From positions 1 to 61,625 of the forward strand of contig RCAB01000388.1 in NCBI GenBank assembly GCA_003640385.1: a DNA stretch of 61,625 nt, given 5' to 3'. Source of the stretch: Setaria digitata. Taxonomy: Eukaryota; Nematoda; Chromadorea; Rhabditida; Setariidae. The notes below the pieces were generated by a model that did not search any database, had not been told where the DNA came from, and saw only the letters and a program-made list of their open reading frames with translations. The position numbers were made by a program, and so were the translations under genes. Shown here piece after piece: positions 1-11,192 of this stretch; positions within the stretch are counted from its first letter, which is position 1; each line of letters opens with the position of its first letter.

Positions 1-385
1 TTTTTTTTTTTTTTTTATAATAAAGAAGTTTGTGTCAAACTTTATTTCAAATTTGAATTGGGTTAAATTTAAATTATACTCTTAAACATTGCTTTGTTTT
101 TTGTAAAAGAAAAAAAAAACAGGGACAAAAACGAAGGAATTTTTATTGAGATACAAAAAAAAGATCCAGTTTCAAGTTTGGAATTGCTATTTAAAATAAA
201 AAGAAATGATAATTGCTGATTCCAATAAGAAATTTGATAAAATGCATTGTTGAAGTTAGGAAGAAATTGCATGAAAAATGACAAATTGGCTAATTTATTC
301 ATGAATTTCTTACTTGACCTTAATTTTTCAGACTTCTTCCCTCAACCAGCTAATTTGTAACTGTGAATAATATTAAGTTTGACAG
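1..385. other. Left edge, presumed intron of the membrane-protein gene
   Basis: AT-rich sequence with a poly-T run at the very start. I see no exon that can be joined in frame to the acceptor at 384-385. It is presumably the intron upstream of the first visible exon of the membrane-protein gene. Confidence 0.4.
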
Positions 386-1928
386 TGAAAATTGAAATTC
401 GGCCAAATATTGCAGATGATATTGCTGCATTCTACGATTCTCGACGAATTTCACATCATGCTGATTATGCACCAACAATTGTACTAATTGCCATCAGCGG
501 TATTGCTATTATGGTTGCATTTAGCATCGGTATGAGGAAAAATCTCAAATTTTTAAATAAATTTTCTTTTCCAATTCAAAACCAATTTTATAATTACAAA
601 AAATAAATTAGATCAATTTTCAAAATACAAGAAATTATAATTCAATAAACTTTATAAAATTTGCTCACACAAGGCCTCCCATTTTATCAATGTAATTTAT
701 TAATCGAATATAATTTTTATCCACTTTATCGACATTTGGAAGGAAGAAACTTAATTCGTATCCCTCTGAAAAAAGCAAAAGTTTTGCAATCATAACTTAT
801 TTTTCATTGACTTAAAATTCAGTAGTGAAATCAGTCTTATTAAATTTCTTCTACTTTAAAATTCAGGAATGTTTCTTTTTTCCTTTTCTCAACTTTTACT
901 TTTAAAAATTTAGCAATGATATCAGCCCTATGCCGTTATCGACGAAAAAATAATATGTCGTCAAAAATTTACCGCCATCCGAAAAGTTCATTTTTTGCGC
1001 CAGAAACGGAACCACGTACGTGGGACAGCCTTTCATTTAGTTGTTCAGTTGCTGAATTTTCAACCTCAAAAATGCAAGTAAGTCTGAAAGTACTAATTTT
1101 ATTTCAAAATTGTTTAGATATTCATTCCTTTCAATTGCAACTTTTATCATCATTATAATAGCTTATTGAATTTAATTTAATTTAATCTAGTACGATCCAT
1201 ATGCTATTTCATTTATATCATTAAATTTCTACACAGTAAGGACTGAATTCGAAAATCAGACTTAAAATTGAAAAAAGAAGAGCAAAAATCAGCTTCATAG
1301 TGATAATGTGATAAAAGACTGAACGACCAAAATGATAATGATGCTGCCCAACTAGAAATTTGCCACTAGATAGTTTTATGCTTTATCAGTGTTGCCTGAG
1401 ATAGAAGAAACAAACACGCTGCTCTTGTAAATTTTTTTAGCAATCAAAAATGTGACTAGCTGTTAATGACTAGTAATTTCAAGTCACCAAGACAGAAGGA
1501 ATAAATAAATTAAAATGGCCTAATATGCGCCTATCATGGCACCTCACTCATCTACTCGATAATCGATCGATTTTACGAAAGTGAACTATTTTAGTACTCA
1601 TAAAATTAAATTCCATTTCGAATCGAAAATAAATAAATAAATATAAAAATTATTTGTGTGACTATTCAGACATGTAATTATGTCATCATAAAACTTAGGT
1701 AAAATTGTAATAAAAAAATAAATAAATAAAGCGAAATAAAAGAAACATTTGCAGCAAATTTTTCAGTTTCATTCGTTGGAATCGTTATCCGATGATTCGT
1801 ACATTAACAGTCTGGATGAAGCAATCAGTCACAAAGCATCAATTGTACACAAAAAATCACAAAAAGATGGGTCACCAAAATCAATGAATAACACAGTTAT
1901 TTCAGAGCTTTCCGTTATTGGTCACTAA
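386..1928 (+). CDS. Single-pass membrane protein, C-terminal part (5' end outside window)
   Basis: Three exons join in frame: 386-529, 914-1077 and 1767-1928 (TAA). Acceptors are ACAG, TTTAG and TTTCAG; donors are GTATGA and GTAAGT. The first exon encodes a short extracellular stretch (IEIRPNIADDIAAFYDSRR) and then a hydrophobic segment. That segment continues across the intron (IVLIAISGIAIMVAF, then MISALC) and is followed by a basic stop-transfer patch (CRYRRKNN). The remaining roughly 100 residues are polar and rich in Ser, Thr, Asp and Lys, as in a cytoplasmic tail. The topology is therefore type I, with most of the ectodomain outside the window. Two 'SLES/SLSDDS'-like serine-acid patches could be kinase sites, but that is inference. 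I do not recognise the family; adhesion or receptor proteins often end like this. The exons are confident and the function is unknown. Confidence 0.7.
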
Positions 1929-3030
1929 AACAGTCTGATTTTTATTTCATTTGTTTTTTTTTTTTTTCTTTTTTAAAATTCTAAATGACGAATCAAAAAA
2001 AGGGGAAGCAAGAATTTAATGTCAATTGTCATATCTAATTATTTCTTTGCTTAAAATCTGATGAAAAAAAGATGTACTTTTAATTGTTACTTGTGTTTTC
2101 AATAATGCTTCTTCTAGAAAGAGGAAGGAAAAAAAAAGGCTGTGAGGACGAAAAATTAATTGATCTAGTGTGAATCTGTCATCTAACTTAAATAAAATCC
2201 ATCAACACATTTATGGGGAAGTTGGCACAATTCTAATACACACATTTATTTCTATCCGTATTTAAATTGAGTGGATGAAAATGAGCAAATAATTCGTACA
2301 TAATTTTCGCTGCTCTTGAAATTAAACTCTGAAATTGCAATTTATTCCCAAAGCATGACAATTACTTCTCTATTACCAATCCCCTCACTTTATGATGATG
2401 TTAATAAAGCTACTGAGACTTCATGAAATTACGTGTACCATTTAAAACAGTTTTAATCCTGTAAAAGAGATAATCTACTGCTACAGTGATGTTGAAGCAT
2501 TTAATGGACCTAAACTAAATTTTAAATTAAATAAATAAATCCACTGGTTATTTGTTCATAAACATAATTATTTGCTTATTGGTAATTGTTAAATGGAAGG
2601 ACTCGCTAATTAAACGTTAGGTAAAACAGTTTCATGAAAATGTTTTTCCTTCAGTTTCCGTAAGTTTCACATTTCTGACCGTGGTTACTCTTCATAATTG
2701 ATTTCCTGCTCTAAATATCAAAATAAAGACAGGAAAGAGGTAGAAACCCGTTTAAAATATGAATTCAAAAGTCAGGAAATAAGATTGTAAATATTTTCTG
2801 TGAGTGTTTGCGATATCAGGCAGTGATGGTGAATTATCAGTTTTATTCTAGATTAATTACCAAATCTCAAAGTATTGAAACCACAATCCATCATCCACAT
2901 AATTACATCATTTCGATTCACCGTTTAAGATTACTTCGCCCTATATAGATCCTAATAAAGCTAAACTAAGCATATTCATATATAATGCAAAAGAACGCTT
3001 GACAACGTATGTACTCCTCTTCTTCTTTGC
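1929..3030. other. Intergenic, convergent gene ends
   Basis: About 1.1 kb between the ends of the membrane-protein gene (+) and UQCRB (-), so it holds both 3' UTRs. It is AT-rich with poly-T and poly-A runs (for example around 1955-1972). No coding exon is supported on either strand. Confidence 0.6.
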
Positions 3031-4028
3031 TTAATGATGTCCTTTCAACTTATAACCAGGAAGTAGTCCAGAAGTGTTTGATCGAGTTTTCTTTTCTTCT
3101 TCAATTTCATCCAAATATGGCTTCAAGTACCATGTTTCCTAGAATAAACTAGTAAAACAATAGCCTTAGATAAACCCATTACACCAGGAGTGAAAATGAA
3201 GACACATGCATACTGACAAATTAATGGGCTTCTTCAAATATAACAGCTACGACAGATGACAGATGCAAATAAGAGAGAGAGTGGAGAACCAGACAATAAC
3301 ATCCTTCATTTTATTACCAAATAACTAGATAAACTTACATCTTCCCACTTCGTCCATTTTTCTTTTGGTAGTTGCTCCCCATGGGACCTCATACTATGTG
3401 CATGATACAGACGTATTTTACGTTCATCAAAAAGCCACGGTTCCTTCAAGTTCAAACGACGCAAAGCCTCTTTCACCTCTGCAGCTGGCTCAAAGCACTG
3501 ATCGTGAAACAGCAGACCTAAAGTTTTTTAGACATTATGGGAAATGTTAAGAACTTCCAACAAACCGATCACTAATAAAATCTGAGATCTACAAGTACCA
3601 CTACTTTATAAGCAATAGAAATTCTTTGGAAGTTAACGGCAAAGGATCTATTCTTAATCCGAAGCAATTACAAGAGCAATTAAATATTATACTGATATAG
3701 ATTTTCACAGTAAAATTCAATAATGAAACAATTATTAGAGATATTACCATATCTCCGCCCACTCCAGCCATACGACCATAGAAAATATCGCAATATTCGT
3801 GCCCATTTTCCTGTAAAAAAAATTAGACCTATAGTAGCCTTGTGTGCAACAAAGTTATCACAAGTCTATAAAAATTTTAAATCTGCAAATCTTGGAAATT
3901 TGGCAAGAATTTTGGCAACAAAATTGTGCGAATCCCATATAAATATGACGTTGCGAAAGCAATAAAAGTGATAACAGTAAAATACCATTATACGTAAATT
4001 TGATGTTTTTGACAGCTGGAGAGACCAT
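3031..4028 (-). CDS. UQCRB: Cytochrome b-c1 complex subunit 7 (UQCRB/QCR7 family)
   Basis: A small matrix-side subunit of mitochondrial respiratory complex III. It stabilises cytochrome b near the ubiquinone sites (family knowledge). Exons in transcript order are 4028-3986, 3810-3748, 3517-3339 and 3138-3031, giving 130 residues; the human protein has 111. The family core is plain: VKEALRRL, then an Asp-Glu-Arg-K-I-R-L-Y stretch, then LPKEKWTKWEDE and WYLKPYLDEI-EEEKK. These match human EAIRRLP, LPKEQWTKYEEE and FYLEPYLKEVIRERK. The start is the first ATG of an exon that follows a strong TTTCCAG site at 4068-4069, taken as a spliced-leader acceptor. The frame is open for 13 more codons before that ATG, so an extended N-terminus from an unseen exon is possible. 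The C-terminal tail after EEEKK is longer than in mammals. Plus-strand ORFs over this locus are antisense shadows. Confidence 0.88.
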
Positions 4029-4067
4029 ATCCCAACGAGCTACCAATGAAGGTTGCGACAGAGCAAC

Positions 4068-4069
4068 CT
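4068..4069 (-). promoter_or_regulatory. Likely spliced-leader acceptor of UQCRB
   Basis: On the minus strand a pyrimidine run ending CCAG lies 39 nt upstream of the predicted ATG. No upstream exon was found to join to it. The family context suggests trans-splicing; this is inference. Confidence 0.45.
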
Positions 4070-4071
4070 GG

Positions 4072-5790
4072 AAAAAAAAATCTCTAGATAGACTGATAAA
4101 AATTCGTTGCGAAAAAAATAATAAGTCGGTTATTAAAACAGACAAAAAACACTCTGTTCATGAATTGTGTGGATGCAATATATCGAAGGAAGTTATAAAT
4201 TCCAGTAAAACTAGTAATAAACAAAAAGATAAAGCTAAGACGGCCAATTCCCCAGCTAATCAGATCTTATACCATCAATCAATGAAGCATTATGTTGAAC
4301 ACATAAAGTGAGCATCATGAAACAAAACTGACATATTGCAAGCCTCATTTCGACTTCGACAGCATTCATTATTAAAAAGCTTTCACCACGCATTACTGGT
4401 GTTTCTTTTAAACCAGAAAAACTGCAGATAAATAAATATACACTATGACCTTTGTTAGAAGGGTTGTCCGCACCATTTTCCCCACGTCTAACTTCACGTC
4501 AACAGTAGGTAGCTTGGTTGGCCCCAAATATCAACTACGGCAATCGCTGAAAAACAATTTCAGTACTGATGAAATAAGAAGAGGGGACGAAGGAATAAAA
4601 CGTTACCAACATCCTATGACTAAATTCCTTTTTTCTTCTGCTTGATACATCTGAATGAATTCCAGCTCCTATTACCCTGCCAAAACTTCTCATCTCCAAC
4701 TCCACAATTTCCATTCCTTCATAAAAAATCATCATGTTCTCCACCCAGAGTGGAGGCTATCATAGTGTACTGTCCGCTCATCTCTTTTTCAACAAAACCC
4801 CAAAGATTACAATCCTCAATTCCTATTCACTACAAAAAAGCACCCGAACGCTAACTCTAATTGCGGAAATATCCCCCAATACAGCAGCTGATAGACAAGA
4901 CGGCTTACACAACTTTGACGGGGCTCATAGTGCTCCTGCAACATTCCCCTCGTTTCATGTATTTCTAGACCGCCGAAACGGTAGCAAGAATGCTTATATA
5001 TACATATATATAAATTTCTCAACTTATTTAAATGAAGTAAAAGAGAAAGGAAACGTGATTTACTAGGAGAATACCTCTTCAGGAGGTTACTAGCTTACTT
5101 GCTACTGACTTCCAATTAAGCGCTGCTAACAGTTGAAAGTGGAGAAAGTTGTTGATATAAGTGAATTTCATTCCTAAAATGTAATTTCAGTTCCAGAAGT
5201 CGGATTAACGTCAACATCACTTACCCACAAAACCTAGGTGCTTAAATACAGCATATTATCATACCCCCTATACTATAGGTTGTGAAATGAAGAAGTCCGG
5301 TATTTCGCAGCAGGCCGAGGTCACTTAATGGAACAATTGCTTTTCAGAATAGTGCCTTTCCCGGGTGATTAGTACGTCTTCTTAGTTATTCAATTAAATT
5401 TCTTCTCTTTTGCTTACAAGAGTGATGCTTATTTAGCCATTTTTAGTCTCTCCAGTATTATTGGGAAAACTTTATTAATGATAGTTAATGACATGCCTCA
5501 TCTTATTGCTATAGTCAGTATTGGGCCTCACTGATAGCATAAAATTAAATTCATTAATAATCAGTCGTCATATTAATTGCTTTACTGCATGACAAAATCT
5601 TTATCTTGCTTGTATGATCAATGGCGAATATCTTGTTGTCACAAGTTCAACATGCATTGACCAGTCGTCACTTTACTTATTCTACGAAACAATATTGAAG
5701 TCTTTCATCCTCTGCTTCACTACATCACTTTAAGTGAATTAGTCAGAATTCTCTTCATTCTCTTCCTCAATTTCACATTAATTCTTTATG
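4072..5790. other. Shared upstream region of divergent UQCRB and cyp-1
   Basis: 1.7 kb between two divergent genes, so it should hold both promoters. By eye, 4400-5000 is less AT-rich than its surroundings and contains overlapping open frames on both strands. None has splice context, a recognisable motif or low-complexity-free length that would support a gene. No known ncRNA was recognised. Confidence 0.5.
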
Positions 5791-5792
5791 AT

Positions 5793-5794
5793 AG
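5793..5794 (+). promoter_or_regulatory. Possible spliced-leader acceptor of cyp-1
   Basis: An AG preceded by T-rich sequence lies three bases before the cyp-1 ATG, with no upstream exon visible. It fits a very short trans-spliced 5' UTR. It is weaker than the other sites because the bases just before it are purine-containing (GATAG). Confidence 0.35.
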
Positions 5795-5797
5795 AAA

Positions 5798-8700
5798 ATG
5801 TCGAAGAAAGATCGCCGCCGGGTATTTTTTGACGTAACAATTGATGGTAGCCTTGCGGGTCGCATTGTAATGGAGTTGTACAACGACGTAGCACCACGAA
5901 CATGTCATAATTTCCTGATGCTCTGTACTGGTATGGCTGGGACCGGTAAAGTTAGTGGTAAACCGTTGCACTACAAAGGATCTACATTTCATCGCGTCAT
6001 AAAAAATTTCATGATTCAGGTGAAGATTTCTTAGTAATTTACTGAGAAAATATAACTCAAAATATAAGCCTGAAAGCAACCATATCGTAATGGCTTTACA
6101 TAAATCGTTCACATTTATAAATTTTGCTGTTGATTTGTACGTAATTTTTGCGGCTGCATATATTCTGGAAAAGCCAAAGCAAAATATTGCATCAAAATGA
6201 GACACGATTATTCGGCAAGAAAGTTAGTAACGTAGAGTGAAATAAAAATGTTGCACTTTTTGCAACTTCTTTTTGTAGGGGGGTGATTTTACGAAAGGTG
6301 ATGGTACAGGTGGGGAATCGGTTTATGGTGGTATGTTCGATGATGAGGAATTCGTCATGAAACATGATGAACCATTTGTTGTGTCGATGGCAAATAAAGG
6401 ACCTAATACGAATGGTTCACAGTTTTTCATTACCACAACACCTGCACCACATTTGAATAATATCCATGTGGTATTTGGTAAGGTCAGTAATTTAAAGGTT
6501 ATGGAACTGAAGTGGATCACTCATTCATCCTTTATTAAAATTTGGAATGCTTTTTCTTTTCAACATACCCCTTATTGCGCAGATAAAAATTTCATTCATT
6601 TTCTGAGCACCAGTGAAATCCATGAACAAACGTGTAGAGAGAGATAAGGTTTAAGCTACAATTTCTCAATACTTACCAAAAAAAGGCAGAAAGCACTGGT
6701 TTTTAATTTGTTTTACGGATTATTGTTTGCGATGCTCTTCGGGTCTTTTGTTTTGTTCCCTATTACTTATTAGGAAGTGAATAGTTTCGGAGTTCGTACC
6801 TCATTTTACAGCCTTAATTTATAGGTTCGATTCTGATATATGAAACTACTTCATTCCATTCATGCTTACGGTGTCAACGAAAAATAAGTTCAAAAATATA
6901 TTTATAGGTTATTTCTGGACAAGAAGTTGTAACAAAAATTGAATACTTAAAAACTAATTCGAAGAATCGACCTCTGGCTGATGTCATAATACTTAACTGT
7001 GGTGAACTTATTCGACGAAAGAAACGACAGCATTCCTCTAGATCAAGTGAATCAGTCAGGTAATGGAAGATTCATATTTGGCTAAAATTGTTAGTGAAGT
7101 TTATTTGTATTGGATTTGTTTGTTTGTTGTTCAGTTACTTTTCATCTTGTCTTTGGCTTTGATTTGAGGCATTAATACTTTTGAATTGCCTGTTGTAATA
7201 TTTCGTCATTCTAGTAGAATTTTTAGTTCATCTACGTCAACTGAGAAAAGTCACAAGAAAACAAAAAAAGCAAAAATGAAAGAGAAGAAACGAAAAGAAG
7301 GTAATGAGGAGGAACATCAGGAAATTGCTGCTGCTGTTCCGCAAGCAGAATTGCAACTGTCCAGTGTGAAATCGGAAGATTTGCCGGAAGAACCCGAGCA
7401 TCAAAACAAATATCTCATGAGACGGTAAACGTTGTTTAAGCTTTCTGTCTTTTAATTTAATTTTGTCGCTGACATAAATTAATTTACCTTCGAATATCAA
7501 GTTTTATTAGATCGAAAACACCGGAAAATGCCAAGAAATCAAAAAAGGAAAAGATACGACAATCACCACAGCGTTTTTCACGGCGCGATATTGGTCAGCG
7601 TCTGAATCGTCTACGGAGGACACGAACGGGGCATAAAATAAAGGTACCGCGACATCCGTATTTTGTAGTATTATTCAAATCCTTCTCAGTGAGTGCATTA
7701 ATTACTTTACTCTCTGTTTGCGCTTTTTTTTTACGCCTTCATTACATAAATTTTTGAGGATTGTTGTTGTTTGCTTACAGCCAGGCTATTTGTTTTTGAA
7801 TTTCCTTTTTTTTTCGCACATTTCTTAAAAGTTTATCACTATTAAGCTCGGATAATCTCAATTTTACATCCTTTCAGGGCCGCGGTGCGCTCCGTTTTCG
7901 AACTCCAGAGGGCAGTAGCGATCACGACGGAAGTCGTACTCCTCCGCATTGGAGACGAGAGCAGGTCATTTTTGAATTCCGCTAATTTTTTTTCCTTGTT
8001 CGACATAAATTAGTAATTGATAATGGGAATCTGTTGCCATACCAAAAAGTATTTGTTTTTTGAAATTATTTTGACGCTTGCTTAATGTTAGGAATGCTGC
8101 AGTTCTGAAACTTAAATCATGAGTTTAAATTCCTTAAATGGCCGATGTGTTTTGGGACTTGGGGATGTCTTGAGTATCATGCACTGACGGCGTAAAAGGA
8201 TCAACATTGGCTGTTTTTGAACATTCTAATTTAGAATCGTGTAATAACGCTTGACGAATTGCACCGCTTGCAAGAGAAAAGGAAAGCATACGAGTTTGAA
8301 GAGCTTGAGAATCCAAAAAACGATGTGACTGATAAAGAAAAAACCGATGCTTCACTGAACGCATCTCGGAAAGTTGAAGGTCGTGAGGAAAAATATCGTG
8401 GTAAATCGCAAAGATGGGAAGATCGGCATGAACGAAGTAGGCATACAACGGTTAGTTGTGAAATTACAGATTTCAAAAGAATAACTTTAGAATTAAGTGT
8501 TTAGTTTCAATTTGTTATTCTTCCTAAAAGGACTGCTCAAATAGTGTAATCCAGAAGAATGATTTGAACGAGAAGTAATAAACAAATGAGTTGCAAATGT
8601 CTTTATGATGAAAGAATTATTAATTATCAAGTCCACTTTTCAGCGACGGTCACCGGAGCATGTCGCACGACACGTCGCCAAGGAAAAGACTCGTCGTAAT

Positions 8701-11192
8701 GAGATAGGTAATGGTGCTGATTCGAAACGAGCACGAAAAGATCGGCGAGGAAGAGTCGCTGAAAAGAAGGAAAAGGTTGAAACTGTAAGTTCTACGTCAT
8801 TTAAAAGGCCAATAATGCCATTATTAAAATATCTTGGCTTATAATGTTAATACGTATTTTCATGACTCAAATAGACTTTAAATGGGGATTAGAAACGTAA
8901 AAGGGAGGATGTGTGGGGAGGAAAGAAATGGAGAGAAGGGAGGGAAGTGGTTTCTTTTTTCTCTTAAGAATGGTAAATTTATAATTAGATAATATAATTA
9001 GTCTATGTTGTTTATTTTAAAACATTACTGTAAATTTAGAATGGTGACAAAGTCCCTGCAGTTGATGAATTGAACCTGGACGAACCAGCAGTAGAGGTTG
9101 TATTGGACAGTGCTGAGGATATTAGAGACAGTGATGACGAAGCCATCCGGATGCATTTATTAAAGGCAAAAGAAAAGGCGGAGGAGAAGGCGAAGCATGG
9201 TAGATTTAATTACTTTTATTACTGAAAAGACGAAATAAACATGTGAGGCGAAGTGCATCGGGTTTTTAATAGATATGTTTAATAAAATATCTCATTTAAA
9301 ATATCTACAAGGAGAAAGTGGTCAAAACAGTTGTTCACCTAGTCTTTGTTTTGTACATGTAGAGTCCAGTGACTTAGATACGACATAATTATTTGGGTAT
9401 AGATCATGCTTCCAATTTTCTGCCTTTAACGACACTTATAGTGTTGTTTCCTTTCTTTCTATGTTCCACAGGAAAAATAAGCGGTGGATTAAATTTGATT
9501 TTTTTTTTTTTGTTTTATGCAAACTTTTGGTTGTTATAGAAGCAAAGCTGATTGAAAAGATTAGTGATAGCGAGGGACGAGGTCAAAAGCCGGCTTATGG
9601 AGAAAAACAAAAGGACAGCAATGAGAAAAGTGAACATATTCGGGAGCATGAAAGCCGTGAAAAGCGGGCTACCGATGTAGACAAAAGTCAAATTCTGGAA
9701 GGAAATTCAAAAGATAAAGGACATCGGCGAGAAACCGATAGCAAAGATCGCAGAGGAAGAACAGACCGAAGGCACAGAAGTCGCAGTGTAGAGGAAAGTA
9801 GAAAGCGAAGCACTAGTCGAGAAAAACTGGATGATTTAAAAAAGAAGGAGACTTCGGGACAAAAAAGTCAAACTGGTAGTGAAGGAGCTGCAGAAATAAA
9901 AACGAGTCAAAACGACTCCAGCCGAAGTGATAATTCGAAGGTGTCAGTTAACGGGAAATTGCAGGAAATTAGTTCAGTTAGTAAAGAAAGTGAAGAAAAT
10001 TCAGAAGACAAAAACTTGAGAAAAGAAGCATCAAATCCAGATGTTAAACAGCAAACAGATGATGTTTCAAAAAAACGAAAAAGTGGTGAAAAATCGAAGG
10101 ATTTGAAAAGGAGTGAAAGAAGTCGTAGTCGGAGACGACGAAGTAGAAGCAATGCTCATAGGCGGCGCAGTTCGAGTCGTCGTTCAAGATCGCGTGACCG
10201 TCGCATCAGGTAACTTGGTCCTCGTATGCCGAACTGCTGATTTTGAATATATGCTACTAAAGAAAGCTAAGAATTTGTATTTGAACAGAAAGAATTCATT
10301 TATTTAAGGTCGAGATCTCGGTCGAGGGGTTATGTACGCCGATTTGAAGGGTGGCCTCGGGCTCGTCGTCCAACTAGGCGAGAACTGTACGATGAGCGCA
10401 TGCGTCGAGAGCGTGAACGACGTCGGAGCTTTGATAGATATTCGGAACGAAGACGTAGTAGGAGCCGAAGTGGTCGACGGGACAGTGATCGAGTCCGGTT
10501 TTTAGTTTATCTTGCATGAAGAGCTTTATATTGAAACAAGTGCTGCTTCTTTTTAAGAAAGCGGTCAGTGGATAAATAATTAATGGAGTGCTGTGGCATA
10601 AGAGCATACGAAAGTATGCATATTAGTACGAAATAAAAAAGAAAAAAATCCGTGAAGTTTCAGTATTTTTTCGAATTTTTTGAACCACAATTTCAGTACT
10701 CAAGACGTAGTCGGAAGCACTCACCCTCGTCTTCTAGTAGCAGCAGTGACAGTTCAAGTGGCTCTCGGAGCACCGCAAGTAGCAGGTTATTTTGAAAATT
10801 TGAAATTACTGAAATATTTAAAAAAAGGAAGAAATAATGAAATATAGTCTCTTCAGAGAAAAGATATGTGAGTGGACGGGACTGTAAGGTATTTGGAATT
10901 TCAGTTGCCTACATCTTATGAATGCAGCAAATTAAATTTTTTGTATGATGAGATTTACCGTTTTTATGAGCGGTTATTCTTCAAAATGAATTCGTTTTTG
11001 TAGAAAATGATTGACCACTGCTCACTATCATGTGACATGAGTTTGATCAATCTCTTGTCACTGACAAATTAATTTGGACCGTGAAAGTTTTCAAATCCCA
11101 CTTCTCAATTTTTAAATAATTTCAGCGCATCTTCAAAACGTTCGAGCAGTTCAGAATCAAGCGGAAGTTCCCAGAGCAGAAGCTCCAATTAG
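5798..11192 (+). CDS. cyp-1: Cyclophilin CYP-1, divergent-loop PPIase with RS-rich tail (NK-TR/CypG-like)
   Basis: A peptidyl-prolyl cis-trans isomerase fused to an Arg/Ser-rich tail, a class linked to pre-mRNA splicing factors in the nucleus. Thirteen exons: 5798-6019, 6279-6482, 6908-7059, 7215(or 7218)-7424, 7511-7643, 7878-7964, 8235-8450, 8644-8784, 9040-9199, 9540-10209, 10309-10492, 10697-10785, 11126-11192. All junctions keep frame, giving 844 or 843 residues. The PPIase domain is about residues 8-180. Active-site equivalents R66, F71, M72, Q74 and H137 are present. The cyclosporin-contact Trp of CypA (W121) is His132. The divergent-loop insertion (KVSGKPL) is at about 51-57. The conserved NK-TR/CypG motif TPPHWRRE follows the domain. 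The tail is Lys/Glu-rich and then RS-rich from exon 10, ending in Ser-rich repeats. The donor of exon 11 (GTCCGG) is weak; without it the protein would end soon after. It matches my recollection of B. malayi CYP-1. Confidence 0.93.
7212..7217 (+). promoter_or_regulatory. NAGNAG tandem 3' splice site in cyp-1
   Basis: The acceptor of cyp-1 exon 4 is TAGTAG. Either AG keeps the frame. The upstream choice adds one serine (exon start 7215) and the downstream choice omits it (exon start 7218), so 844- and 843-residue forms are both possible. Confidence 0.6.

Noticed and set aside
3365..3550. Plus-strand 61-codon frame
   Set aside because: Antisense of UQCRB exon 3, which carries the conserved family core.
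3723..4311. Plus-strand open frames with a TPR-like look (LRPLQPYDHRKYRN) and a Lys-rich continuation
   Set aside because: They are antisense to UQCRB exons 1 and 2, which have family motifs, consistent phases and good splice sites.
4445..5066. Overlapping open frames on both strands in the UQCRB/cyp-1 interval
   Set aside because: No splice context, family motif or start support. They reflect the locally lower AT content.
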